A stretch of DNA of 64,000 nt from Polaribacter sargassicola (lineage in GTDB: Bacteria > Bacteroidota > Bacteroidia > Flavobacteriales > Flavobacteriaceae). The notes beneath the pieces were generated by a model. It worked only from the letters and a program-made list of their open reading frames with translations, searched no databases and was not told the origin of the DNA. Both the position numbers and the translations under genes were made by a program. The stretch is from positions 62,001 to 126,000 of the forward strand of contig NZ_JAHDAU010000001.1 in the NCBI RefSeq assembly GCF_021991835.1, read 5' to 3'. Positions 1 through 9,018 of the stretch are shown here, one piece after another; position 1 is the stretch's first letter; every line of letters begins with the position of its first letter.

Positions 1-1310
1 AAAGCACTAAAAGTTGCAAAAATAAATATTCCTAAAAAGAATAGTAAAGAACTAAATTCTGCAATACCAAATGACCATTGAGCTCCAACAGTTGCTGGCA
101 TAATCATTACAAAAACGTCTATATAGTGTCCTGCTAATATAACAACACCTCCAATAATTACAAACCAAGGCATACTTTTAAAATCACTGTTTAATAATAA
201 TAAAACAGGGAAAACAAAATTCATACCAACCATTGCTAAAAATGGCAATTTATATTCATTAAATCTTGCAACAAAATAAGTAGTTTCTTCAGGAATATCT
301 GCATACCAAATTAACATGAATTGAGCAAACCATAAATATGTCCAAAATACAGAAAAACCAAACATAAACTTAGCTAAATCATGTATATGACTATCATTTA
401 CAGCTGGTAATGCACCTTTAGAACGTAAGTAGATAGTTACTAATGCAATTACAGTTAAAGCACAAACTAAAAAAGTAGCTAAAACATACCATGCAAATAA
501 TGTAGAGAACCAGTGAGGATCTAATCCCATTATCCAATCCCAAGCCATTAAAGTTTCAGTTATCATAAAAACAAAAATGAAACCTACAGAAACATTGTAA
601 TTTAATTTGTATGTTTTGTAATTATCGTTAGCTGTATCTTCTTTAATTGAGTTTTTACGGATAAACCATCTGTAAGCATTCCATAAAAGTAAATAGATAA
701 CACTTCTAATAGCCCATCCAGGAACATTCATCCACCAAGATTTACCATCTACAATGGCATCATAATTAGGGCTTGTTTTATCAAAAACACCTTCTGCCAT
801 CCAAGGAAACATATGATTATAGTGTAAAACAGCAGTAATTACAATAACTATCATAATAATAGCCGTTGGAACTAAATTGGCTGTAATAGCTTCCATAACT
901 CTAAAAAGAACGATAGACCAACCAGCTTGTGCAACTCTTTGAGCTGCATAAAAAGCTAATACAACTACTGATATTCCTAAAAAGAAAATTAATGATACAT
1001 AAAAAGCTGACCAAGGTTTATTTTGTAATTGATGAAAAACATGTTCATCATGTGATGCATCATCATGATGTTCATTTGCTGTACCATGAGCATTTGAATG
1101 TTCTTCTACTACATCATTATGATGTACTTCTGATGAAACTTTATCATGAGAACCTCCATGCTCATCTCCATGAGATGCTTGAAGAGCTATAATCTCTTTA
1201 GCTTCTTCTATGCTAGAAGGAGCGTTTAAGAAACTTAGTGTTATTCCTATAGCACCTATTATAATTAATGCAATTGAGAATATTTTTAATTTACCTGAAA
1301 ATTGATACAT
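1..1310 (-). CDS. actF: Alternative complex III subunit ActF (partial)
   Basis: Integral membrane subunit of alternative complex III, related to NrfD/PsrC-type quinol-binding subunits; it would pass electrons from menaquinol towards cytochrome c or an oxidase. I translated it from the ATG at 1308-1310; it stays open to the window edge (about 436 codons), so the C-terminus is missing. Visible are an N-terminal membrane anchor, a His/Asp/Glu-rich hydrophilic insert at about residues 46-92, and then a series of hydrophobic helices. It is the last act gene visible, following actE by 26 bp. The family assignment rests on operon position and helix pattern. Confidence 0.9.
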   Translation of the reverse strand, partial: MYQFSGKLKIFSIALIIIGAIGITLSFLNAPSSIEEAKEIIALQASHGDEHGGSHDKVSSEVHHNDVVEEHSNAHGTANEHHDDASHDEHVFHQLQNKPWSAFYVSLIFFLGISVVVLAFYAAQRVAQAGWSIVLFRVMEAITANLVPTAIIMIVIVITAVLHYNHMFPWMAEGVFDKTSPNYDAIVDGKSWWMNVPGWAIRSVIYLLLWNAYRWFIRKNSIKEDTANDNYKTYKLNYNVSVGFIFVFMITETLMAWDWIMGLDPHWFSTLFAWYVLATFLVCALTVIALVTIYLRSKGALPAVNDSHIHDLAKFMFGFSVFWTYLWFAQFMLIWYADIPEETTYFVARFNEYKLPFLAMVGMNFVFPVLLLLNSDFKSMPWFVIIGGVVILAGHYIDVFVMIMPATVGAQWSFGIAEFSSLLFFLGIFIFATFSA

Positions 1311-1336
1311 ATCTTTCGTATTCTATCTTTTTCTAA

Positions 1337-1882
1337 TTATTTTGCTAAATCTGTACGTAACTTTTCTACATACTGTACTATCTGCCAACGTTCCTTGTAC
1401 GTTAATTGAGAAGCGTGTGACCCCATTAAGTTTTTACCATGCATTATAACGTGATAAATACTTCCGGCTGTAATTTCTCTGTCTTTATAATTTGGTATAC
1501 CAGAAAATTTTTCTCTTTGAGATAAAACTCCGTTACCATCACCACTTTTCCCATGGCAACTTATACAATAAATATCATACATTGCTTTACCATTAGCTAA
1601 ATTAGCTTCGGTAGCTTCTAAAGGATTAGTTCTTGTTTTAGACAATTCATAACCTTCATTTGTATCTGGGATATCATAAGATGGAAAACCACCTCTTGGA
1701 ATTGTACCAGCAACTGGTTTAATGTTTACTGGAGCATCATTTAATCCTTCTGCTCCATTTGGATCATATGCAACAGAAACATACATATCTGGCATATATT
1801 GTAATTGTGGCGTTCTTTTATTGTTACAAGAAACAATGCTTGTAAAAATAGCTAAAGCAATAATTAACTTAAAATTCTTCAT
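1337..1882 (-). CDS. actE: Alternative complex III subunit ActE, monohaem cytochrome c lipoprotein
   Basis: Periplasmic monohaem cytochrome c subunit of alternative complex III. The N-terminus is a lipoprotein signal (hydrophobic stretch ending IVSC at about residue 19), so it should be lipid-anchored. A single haem motif CISCH lies near residue 107, in a typical class I cytochrome c fold, with Met residues downstream (HGKNLMGSH) as possible axial ligand. The 181-residue length is normal for ActE. It lies 10 bp after actD and 26 bp before actF, so it is surely co-transcribed with them. Confidence 0.95.
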   Translation of the reverse strand: MKNFKLIIALAIFTSIVSCNNKRTPQLQYMPDMYVSVAYDPNGAEGLNDAPVNIKPVAGTIPRGGFPSYDIPDTNEGYELSKTRTNPLEATEANLANGKAMYDIYCISCHGKSGDGNGVLSQREKFSGIPNYKDREITAGSIYHVIMHGKNLMGSHASQLTYKERWQIVQYVEKLRTDLAK

Positions 1883-1892
1883 TATCTATATA

Positions 1893-2420
1893 TTAGTGCT
1901 TATCAACAACATTAATTTCAACAGCTCCTGTCTTTGCAAGTAACGCAGTAATATCTGCTTCGTTATTCTCTACAGGAATCTCCATTAAAAAAAGATCATC
2001 TGTAGTTCTTGGATCAGGATTTTCAGCTTCTTTAAAAGGCCAAATTCTACTTCTCATATAAAAAGTAATAACCATTAAGTGTGCAGCAAAAAAGACTGTT
2101 AATTCAAACATAATAGGTACAAATGCTGGCATATTAGTAAACCAAGAAAAGTTAGGCTTACCACCAATATCTTGTGGCCAATCTTGAATCATCATATAAT
2201 TAGTCATCCAAATAGCAAATGATAAACCTGTAATTCCGTAAAAAAATGCAGTTATTGCTAATCTAGTTGGTGCTAATCCCATTGCTTTGTCTAAACCATG
2301 CACAGGAAAAGGACAAAAAACTTCTTCGACATGATGACCGTCTGCTTTTACAGCTTTTACTGCATCTAACACAACTTCGTCATCATTATAAAATGCATGA
2401 ATAACTTTTGATGATTCCAT
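1893..2420 (-). CDS. actD: Alternative complex III subunit ActD (DUF3341)
   Basis: Small membrane subunit of alternative complex III (DUF3341 family). The 175-residue protein has a cytoplasmic N-terminal part rich in acidic residues and two hydrophobic helices (about residues 53-75 and 95-120), as expected for ActD. No cofactor motif is visible, which also fits the family. It starts 2 bp after actC stops and precedes actE in the same operon. Confidence 0.93.
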   Translation of the reverse strand: MESSKVIHAFYNDDEVVLDAVKAVKADGHHVEEVFCPFPVHGLDKAMGLAPTRLAITAFFYGITGLSFAIWMTNYMMIQDWPQDIGGKPNFSWFTNMPAFVPIMFELTVFFAAHLMVITFYMRSRIWPFKEAENPDPRTTDDLFLMEIPVENNEADITALLAKTGAVEINVVDKH

Positions 2421-2422
2421 AA

Positions 2423-3877
2423 TTATTCTTTATCTGATTTATCTGATTCACTTTCTACACTTACCACATTAATTGCTGGTTTTGTAAGTATACCTTGTTC
2501 TCTTCTTTTCTTGTAAAACTCACCAGAAGACTTTAATATCGTCTTAACCTCTGCTTGTGCAATTACAGGAAATGTTCTTGCATATAAAAGAAATAATACA
2601 AAGAAAAAACCGATTGTACCAACAAATATACCAACATCTACAAATGTAGGCTCAAAACGCCACCAAGTAGAAGGTAAATGACCTTTACTTAATACAATTG
2701 CAATAATATCAAAACGCTCAAACCACATACCTATATTAATAGCAATAGAAATTACAAACGTCCATATAAAGCTTCTTCTTATTTTCTTTATCCAAAGTAA
2801 TTGAGGTGTAAAAATATTGAATATTAATAATGACCAAAATGCCCAAGAATAAGGTCCTGTTTCAGCACCGACAGATAAATAAGTATAGTTTTCATAAGGT
2901 GATCCTGTATACCAAGCAATAAAAAACTCTGTTGCATAGGCAATAGCTACAATACCACCAGTTAATATAATTACAATATTCATATATTCAACATGAATAC
3001 GAGTAATATAATCTTCTAAGTTGGTTACCTTTCTCATAACTCCTAATAACGTCTGTACCATAGCGAATCCAGAGAAGATTGCCCCAGCAACGAAATAAGG
3101 AGGGAAAATAGTTGAATGCCAACCTGGGTTGATAGATGTTGCAAAGTCCATAGATACAATAGTGTGTACAGAAAGTACTAATGGAGTTGCTAAACCTGCA
3201 AGTACTAAAGATACCTCTTCAAAACGTTGCCAATCTTTAGCTCTACCAGACCAACCAAAACTTAATAATGCATATATTTTCTTTTGGAAAGGTTTAACAG
3301 CTCTATCTCTTATCATTGCAAAATCTGGTAATAAACCTGTCCACCAGAAAACTAATGATACAGATAAATAAGTTGAAATTGCAAATACATCCCATAATAA
3401 TGGTGAGTTAAAATTAACCCATAATGATCCAAACTGGTTTGGTATTGGTAATACCCAATATCCATTCCATGGACGCCCCATGTGAATAATAGGGAATAAT
3501 CCCGCTTGGAATACAGCAAAAATGGTCATTGCTTCTGCAGAACGGTTAATTGCCATTCTCCATTTTTGACGGAATAATAAAAGTACCGCAGAAATTAGAG
3601 TACCTGCGTGACCAATACCTACCCACCAAACAAAGTTAGTAATATCCCAAGCCCATCCAATGTTCTTGCTCAATCCCCAAACTCCAATACCTGTTCCTAC
3701 TGTGTAAAAAATACATCCAAATCCCCAAAGCATTGCTGCTAAAGAAATGTAAAATGCTATGTACCAATTTTTGTTTGCTTTACCCTCTATAGGTTTTGCA
3801 ATGTCTTCGGTAATATCGTGATAACTTTTATCACCTAATACTAAAGGTTCCCTTATGGGTGCTTCGTAATGAGACAT
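2423..3877 (-). CDS. actC: Alternative complex III subunit ActC (NrfD-like quinol-binding membrane protein)
   Basis: Large membrane subunit of alternative complex III, NrfD/PsrC family, 484 residues with about ten hydrophobic helices. This family holds a quinol site facing the iron-sulfur subunit ActB. The N-terminal cytoplasmic segment (SHYEAPIREPLVLGDKSYHDIT) resembles other ActC proteins, and the tail is charged. It lies between actB (66 bp upstream) and actD (2 bp downstream). ActC and ActF are paralogues that together form the membrane core of the complex. Confidence 0.95.
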   Translation of the reverse strand: MSHYEAPIREPLVLGDKSYHDITEDIAKPIEGKANKNWYIAFYISLAAMLWGFGCIFYTVGTGIGVWGLSKNIGWAWDITNFVWWVGIGHAGTLISAVLLLFRQKWRMAINRSAEAMTIFAVFQAGLFPIIHMGRPWNGYWVLPIPNQFGSLWVNFNSPLLWDVFAISTYLSVSLVFWWTGLLPDFAMIRDRAVKPFQKKIYALLSFGWSGRAKDWQRFEEVSLVLAGLATPLVLSVHTIVSMDFATSINPGWHSTIFPPYFVAGAIFSGFAMVQTLLGVMRKVTNLEDYITRIHVEYMNIVIILTGGIVAIAYATEFFIAWYTGSPYENYTYLSVGAETGPYSWAFWSLLIFNIFTPQLLWIKKIRRSFIWTFVISIAINIGMWFERFDIIAIVLSKGHLPSTWWRFEPTFVDVGIFVGTIGFFFVLFLLYARTFPVIAQAEVKTILKSSGEFYKKRREQGILTKPAINVVSVESESDKSDKE

Positions 3878-3943
3878 ATTTTTATTACTTAGTTTTAATC
3901 TTTATTTGTTTTAAAGTATAACGAAAACTTTATACTTTTTTTG

Positions 3944-6900
3944 TTACCCTTCGTTAGTGTTTTTTACTTTAACTTGATAAATTACATTTGGCTTTGTTTG
4001 TAAATAATCTAACACACCATAAGCTCTTTTATCTTCTATTAATGATGCTACTTTGTCTTCTTTGTTGTTTATATCTCCGAAAACCATCGCACCGGTAGTA
4101 CATGCTGATGAACAAGCGGTTTCAAATTCATCTGTATTTACAGCTCTACCTTCTTTTTTAGCTTTTAGAATTGTTGCTTGTGTCATTTGTATACACATAG
4201 AACATTTCTCCATAACTCCTCTAGAACGCACAACCACATCTGGATTTAACACCATTTTACCATAGTCATTGTTCATATTAAAGTCAAACTCGTTATTATT
4301 TGCATAATTAAACCAGTTAAAACGACGAACTCTATATGGACAGTTGTTTGCACAATATCTTGTACCTACACATCTGTTATATGCCATTTGATTTTGTCCT
4401 TGACGACCATGAGATGTTGCTGCAACAGGACAAACAGTCTCACAAGGAGCATGATTACAATGTTGACACATCATTGGTTGAAAAGTAACCTCAGGATTTT
4501 CTGCTTCAGTCTCTAAGGCCAAATACATATCTCCTCTACTTAAACCTAATTCTTTTGCTTCTTCTCTAGTTTCTACTTCAGAAGAATAATATCTATCAAT
4601 ACGCAACCAATGCATATCTCTACCAACTCTAACTTCATTTTTACCTACAACCGGAACATTATTTTCTGCATGACATGCAATAACACATGCTCCACAACCT
4701 GTACAAGAAGTTAAATCTATAGATAAGTTAAAATGATGCCCAATTTCTCTATTATGCTCATCCCACAAATCTATTGTGTTTGCTTCTACTTCATTATGAT
4801 CATAAGACACATACGCTGGCTTATTCCAACCATGGTGATGATCTTTAGGATCAACAGTTTTGTAATCTTTTAAAGAAGTAACTTTTAAAATATCATGACG
4901 ACCAGCAATTGTTTTTTGTACTTGTGTACATGCAAACTTATGCGTTCCTGATACTTTTTCTATACTAACTCCGTATTGTATATTATTACCGTTAGCGTAT
5001 AATGGATAAGCATTAACACCAACTTGCATTTCTTTTTTAAACCCAAAAGTTCTACCGTATCCTAATGCAATTCCAATAGATCCTTTAGCTTGACCTGGTT
5101 GAATCATTACAGGTACAGTAATTTCTTTTCCGTTTACAGATATCTTAGCATAATCACCATCAATAGCTCCATTATCTTTTACTGGATTAGAAAAACCTAA
5201 TTCTCTTGCATCCGAAATAGACATGGTTAAATAGTTATCCCAAGAAGCTCTTGTAATTGGATCTGGAAATTCTTGTAACCAAGGATTATTAGCTTGCTTA
5301 CCATCTCCTAAACCAGGTTTTGTATAAAAATTTAACTCAAAACCTGATGATTTCTTTGCAGATGCTGCTAATTTAGAAGCAACATCAGAAATTACAACAG
5401 TACTTTCTACACTTTCAACAACTTCAATAACTTCTTTTTTAAAGAAACCATTATGTAAAGCTGTATTCCATGAACTACCTGTTAATACAGAAGTTGTTGC
5501 AAAAGATTTTAAATAATCGTAATATTTAGTTGTGTTCTCAGACCACTTTAATAACGTATCTTGTACTTGACGTGTATTAAATAAAGGCTGAATGGTAGGT
5601 TGCATTAAACCGTAAGTTACTTCATCAAATTGAGTATCTCCCCAAGACTCTAAAAAATGTGGAGTTGGTAAAACGTAATTAGAAGCATTAACAGTTTCAT
5701 TATTTTCTGTAGATAAGGCTACTGATAATTGTAACTTTTTTAATCCTTCAGAAAAATCAGTTGAATTAGCTAATGTATATATAGGATCTACATTGTAAGA
5801 AATTAATCCTGCAATTTTACCTGATTTCATTCCCGATATTAATTCAGCAACGTCTTTATCATTACCTTGGCGAACATTTAATGTATTATTTACATCAATT
5901 ATCTCACTATTTAATGCTTTATTGATTTCTAATGAAATCAATTGTGCATTTACATCATTCAATCCTGTTAATACAACTCCTTTAGAACCTGCTTTCTTTA
6001 ATTCTGAAGCCATTTTCTTAACATCTGCATCTACAGCAGTTGCTTTAGAAGGAACATTAGATCCTGTAATTGCATTATATAAGTTTAACAAAGCAAAAAC
6101 TTGATCAGAAGGTTTTACAACCACCCTCTTATCTGAGTTTGCACCAGTTAAAGACATATTACTTTCAAACTGAACATGGTAAGACATCTTACCTGTTTCT
6201 GGCTTTCTACCAACTATAAATTGTTTTTCAAATCCTCCGTGAAAATCTCCTAAAAAATCTGCACCAAAAGAAACAATCGTTTTAGCTCTATCTAGGTGAT
6301 AATTTGGCAAAACACGCTTACCATACATTGCTAACATTGCATCAGCAGCTCCAGATTCTGAAACAGCATCATAAATAACATGCTTAACATTAGGATAGGC
6401 AACAATAAAATCTGAAATAATTTTATCAGTAGAAGGACTTGCCATTGTACCCGTTAATAAAACAACAGGTTTATTACTTTCTTTTAATTCATTTAACTTT
6501 AACCCAATCTCTTTATCCGCATCTTCCCAAGAGATTACTTTACCTGCTTTAGCTGGTTCTTTTAAACGCAGCTCTTGATCATATAAAGACAAAACAGAAG
6601 CTTGTACTCTTGCACTTGTAGTACCGTCTGCCTCTTTATTAGGCATAATCTGAATAGGTCTCCCTTCACGTGTCTTTACTAATACATTTGCAAAATCATA
6701 TCCATCCGCTACAGAAGTTGCATACCAATCTGCAACTCCAAGAGTAACATCGTCAGGTTTTACAACATAAGGAATAGATTTTCTCACTGGCCCCTCACAA
6801 GCAGCTAAAGATGCTGCTGCTGTAGTAAAACCAACATATTTTAAAAAGTCTCTACGAGAAGTAGAAGAATTTTCTAATGTTTCCTTATCACCTAAAAACT

Positions 6901-7006
6901 CATCTGTTGGAATCTCTTCAACAAATTCGTTTTTACTTAACGTTTCAACAATAGGACTATCTTTTAGTTCCTCAACACTTTTCCAGTATTTTTTGTTTGA
7001 AGCCAT
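3944..7006 (-). CDS. actB: Alternative complex III subunit ActB, molybdopterin-like/iron-sulfur protein
   Basis: Iron-sulfur subunit of alternative complex III, 1020 residues. A twin-arginine signal (SRRDFLKYVG, about residues 50-60, then a hydrophobic stretch ending in AAC) indicates folded export. Residues ~70-750 form a molybdopterin-oxidoreductase-like domain which in this family carries no molybdenum cofactor. Residues ~765-930 contain ferredoxin-type cysteine groups (CTGCGACVIACH, CQHCNHAPCETVCP, CANNCP, CSMC) for several Fe-S clusters that relay electrons to the haems. It follows actA and precedes actC. Confidence 0.96.
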   Translation of the reverse strand: MASNKKYWKSVEELKDSPIVETLSKNEFVEEIPTDEFLGDKETLENSSTSRRDFLKYVGFTTAAASLAACEGPVRKSIPYVVKPDDVTLGVADWYATSVADGYDFANVLVKTREGRPIQIMPNKEADGTTSARVQASVLSLYDQELRLKEPAKAGKVISWEDADKEIGLKLNELKESNKPVVLLTGTMASPSTDKIISDFIVAYPNVKHVIYDAVSESGAADAMLAMYGKRVLPNYHLDRAKTIVSFGADFLGDFHGGFEKQFIVGRKPETGKMSYHVQFESNMSLTGANSDKRVVVKPSDQVFALLNLYNAITGSNVPSKATAVDADVKKMASELKKAGSKGVVLTGLNDVNAQLISLEINKALNSEIIDVNNTLNVRQGNDKDVAELISGMKSGKIAGLISYNVDPIYTLANSTDFSEGLKKLQLSVALSTENNETVNASNYVLPTPHFLESWGDTQFDEVTYGLMQPTIQPLFNTRQVQDTLLKWSENTTKYYDYLKSFATTSVLTGSSWNTALHNGFFKKEVIEVVESVESTVVISDVASKLAASAKKSSGFELNFYTKPGLGDGKQANNPWLQEFPDPITRASWDNYLTMSISDARELGFSNPVKDNGAIDGDYAKISVNGKEITVPVMIQPGQAKGSIGIALGYGRTFGFKKEMQVGVNAYPLYANGNNIQYGVSIEKVSGTHKFACTQVQKTIAGRHDILKVTSLKDYKTVDPKDHHHGWNKPAYVSYDHNEVEANTIDLWDEHNREIGHHFNLSIDLTSCTGCGACVIACHAENNVPVVGKNEVRVGRDMHWLRIDRYYSSEVETREEAKELGLSRGDMYLALETEAENPEVTFQPMMCQHCNHAPCETVCPVAATSHGRQGQNQMAYNRCVGTRYCANNCPYRVRRFNWFNYANNNEFDFNMNNDYGKMVLNPDVVVRSRGVMEKCSMCIQMTQATILKAKKEGRAVNTDEFETACSSACTTGAMVFGDINNKEDKVASLIEDKRAYGVLDYLQTKPNVIYQVKVKNTNEG

Positions 7007-7077
7007 TTATATTTAGTTATTAGTTGTTAGTTTCTAGCTCTAGTTTTCACCAAAACCAAACTATCTTTCTTCTTTAA

Positions 7078-8385
7078 TTAATAGTGACATTTACCACACT
7101 CCTTACCACCTAATTGCGCAATGGTAACCTGATCTACATTATATTTCTTTGCCAAATCCTCATGAATCTTAGCATAATATTCATTACCCTTTAAATTCAC
7201 CTTAGTTTCTTTATGACAATCTATACACCACCCCATGGTTAAAGGAGAATACTGATATAATTCATCCATTTCTTCAACAGGCCCGTGACACTTTTGACAC
7301 TCTAAACCACCTACAGTAACATGTTGAGAATGATTGAAATAAACAAAATCCGGCAAGTTATGAACCCTTGTCCACTTTATAGGTGACGTTTCTCCTGTAT
7401 ATTCTAAATTATCAGCATCCCAACCTGCTGCTTTATATACTTTAGCTATCTCTAAATCTAATTGCTCTTTACCAAGAACAAGCCCATCCTCTAACTCCAC
7501 AACAGTATCATCAGAAACCTCTGAGATATTTTTATGACAATTCATACAAACATTAACTGAAGGAATTCCAGATGTTTTACTATGTTTAGCCGAAGAGTGA
7601 CAATACTGACAATCAATTTTATTATCACCTGCATGAATTTTATGAGAAAAAGCTATAGGTTGAATTGGCTGATACCCTTCATCAACACCAACTTTAAAAA
7701 TCGTTCCGAACACAAAGTAAGCACCAACTAGCAATAAGAATATAGTTGAAAGCACTTTCAAAAAAGTATTTTGTTTTACACCAACCCAAAGCTCATGTAA
7801 ATCTCTTTTAATATCTGAAGTTTCACCCGCAGCAACATTACCCTTTAACTCATTAACCTGCTTTAACAAGCTAGCAATCATTAAAAAGGCTACAACAATT
7901 GCTGCCGCTAAAATATAGATTAACCATTCTGGAGCTCCACCTGAAGTTTCACCTGCAACAGCAACACCTTCTGCAGCAGAAGCTACCTTTTTAATCTCAC
8001 CTACAGTTGTATAATATAAAATATCATCAATGTTTTGATCTGACAACTGAGGAAAAGCCGTCATGTTAGATCCGTTATACTCATCAAATATAGCATTTGC
8101 TTGAGCATCACCAGAAGCTCTTAACTCTGCATTATTTTTAATCCAAGCCTTTAACCAATCATTTTCCCTTCTTTCTTCTACACCACTTAAAGCTGGCCCA
8201 ATTAGTTTCTTATCTAATTTATGACAAGAAGCACATAAAGATTTAAATAATTTTTTACCTTCTTTTTGACGGGCTTCATCTACATCTTGAGAGTAAGCAG
8301 ATATACTAAATGCAAAAACAAAAAGTACAGTAATACTCTTTATAAATAATGTGTTTAATCTACTGTGCAATCCTACACTTTTCAT
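7078..8385 (-). CDS. actA: Alternative complex III subunit ActA, multihaem cytochrome c
   Basis: Multihaem cytochrome c subunit that opens the act operon. I chose the ATG at 8383-8385 rather than the in-frame ATG at 8460. It places a normal signal peptide (IKSITVLFVFAFSISAYSQ) at the N-terminus, and a TATTTTTG promoter-like box at 8447-8454 would otherwise lie inside the gene. The product (435 aa) has an N-terminal monohaem domain (CASCH), two hydrophobic helices, then five further haem motifs (CQYCH, CMNCH, CQKCH, CIDCH, CGKCH), six in total. The C-terminal part matches the pentahaem ActA type; the extra domain is fused in front. Confidence 0.93.
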   Translation of the reverse strand: MKSVGLHSRLNTLFIKSITVLFVFAFSISAYSQDVDEARQKEGKKLFKSLCASCHKLDKKLIGPALSGVEERRENDWLKAWIKNNAELRASGDAQANAIFDEYNGSNMTAFPQLSDQNIDDILYYTTVGEIKKVASAAEGVAVAGETSGGAPEWLIYILAAAIVVAFLMIASLLKQVNELKGNVAAGETSDIKRDLHELWVGVKQNTFLKVLSTIFLLLVGAYFVFGTIFKVGVDEGYQPIQPIAFSHKIHAGDNKIDCQYCHSSAKHSKTSGIPSVNVCMNCHKNISEVSDDTVVELEDGLVLGKEQLDLEIAKVYKAAGWDADNLEYTGETSPIKWTRVHNLPDFVYFNHSQHVTVGGLECQKCHGPVEEMDELYQYSPLTMGWCIDCHKETKVNLKGNEYYAKIHEDLAKKYNVDQVTIAQLGGKECGKCHY

Positions 8386-8446
8386 ATTTAAACTTTGTTT
8401 AAAAATACCTAATATAAAATGATAAAAGTCATTTTTTTTGTTCAGA

Positions 8447-8454
8447 CAAAAATA
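8447..8454 (-). promoter_or_regulatory. Putative -7 box for the act operon
   Basis: On the minus strand this reads TATTTTTG, a perfect match to the Bacteroidota -7 consensus TAnnTTTG. No good -33 TTTG is seen at the usual 19-20 nt spacing, so this is a weak call. Its position, about 60 nt upstream of the preferred ActA start, supports that start. Confidence 0.35.
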
Positions 8455-8578
8455 GCACATCTTACCAAAATTAAAAAAACTAAAGGAACGTTAAACAACA
8501 ATTTATATCTATTCTAAATAAGATGATTTAACACCATATTTATTATTAGTTCTTATTTTTGTAAAAACATTTAATACA

Positions 8579-8947
8579 ATGAAAAATAATCTATTAGTGC
8601 TACCTCTAGCTCTTATATTGTTTGGCTTAAGCAATAAATCTTTTTCACAAAATAAAATAAACAACTCTGAAGAGGTTGAAAATTTAATTTCTAAGAAAAG
8701 AATATTTAATAAAAAATATGGTTTTGGCTATAAAATTCAAATTTATAACGGCAAGGAAGAACTGGCTAGAAAGTATAGTGAACAGTTTAAATTAGAGTTT
8801 CCTAATACAGAATCTAATTTAGTATATAAAGCACCAGAATGGAAAGTTCAAGTAGGTAATTACAAAACAAAATTAGAAGCTGATAAAGATTTAATTATTT
8901 TTAAAGAAAAATTTTCTGGAATCATTGTAATACCGATGGGTAAATAG
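8579..8947 (+). CDS. Small exported SPOR-like protein
   Basis: A 122-residue protein with a signal peptide (LLVLPLALILFGLSNKSFSQ). The mature part holds one compact domain of about 80 residues with the pattern YKIQIYNGK...A....F...FP......Y..PEWKVQVGNYKTKLEAD......K..F, which looks like a SPOR (sporulation-related/peptidoglycan-binding) domain. If so, it would sit in the periplasm and may contact septal glycan; this is inferred from pattern only. A TATTTTTG box lies at 8554-8561. It is divergent from actA and ends at a strong shared terminator. Confidence 0.75.
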   Translation: MKNNLLVLPLALILFGLSNKSFSQNKINNSEEVENLISKKRIFNKKYGFGYKIQIYNGKEELARKYSEQFKLEFPNTESNLVYKAPEWKVQVGNYKTKLEADKDLIIFKEKFSGIIVIPMGK

Positions 8948-8960
8948 AAAACAAAAATAT

Positions 8961-9005
8961 ATCAAATAAAAAAAAGCCGCAAATTGCGGCTTTTTTTTAT
9001 TTGAT
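8961..9005. terminator. Bidirectional intrinsic terminator between the SPOR gene and infB
   Basis: A perfect 20-bp inverted repeat (8961-8980 with 8986-9005, 5-nt loop) whose core is GCCGC/GCGGC, flanked by A8 and T8 tracts. It can end transcripts from either side, which fits the convergent genes here. Confidence 0.92.
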
Positions 9006-9018
9006 ATTACTATAGTAT

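Noticed and set aside
929..1192. His/Leu-rich 87-codon frame on the plus strand
   Set aside because: It is the antisense of the His-rich insert of ActF; the minus-strand reading is clearly the real gene.
8386..8460. Longer N-terminus for ActA from an ATG at 8460
   Set aside because: It would bury the signal peptide 25 residues in and overlap a -7 promoter box; the ATG at 8385 fits a secreted cytochrome.
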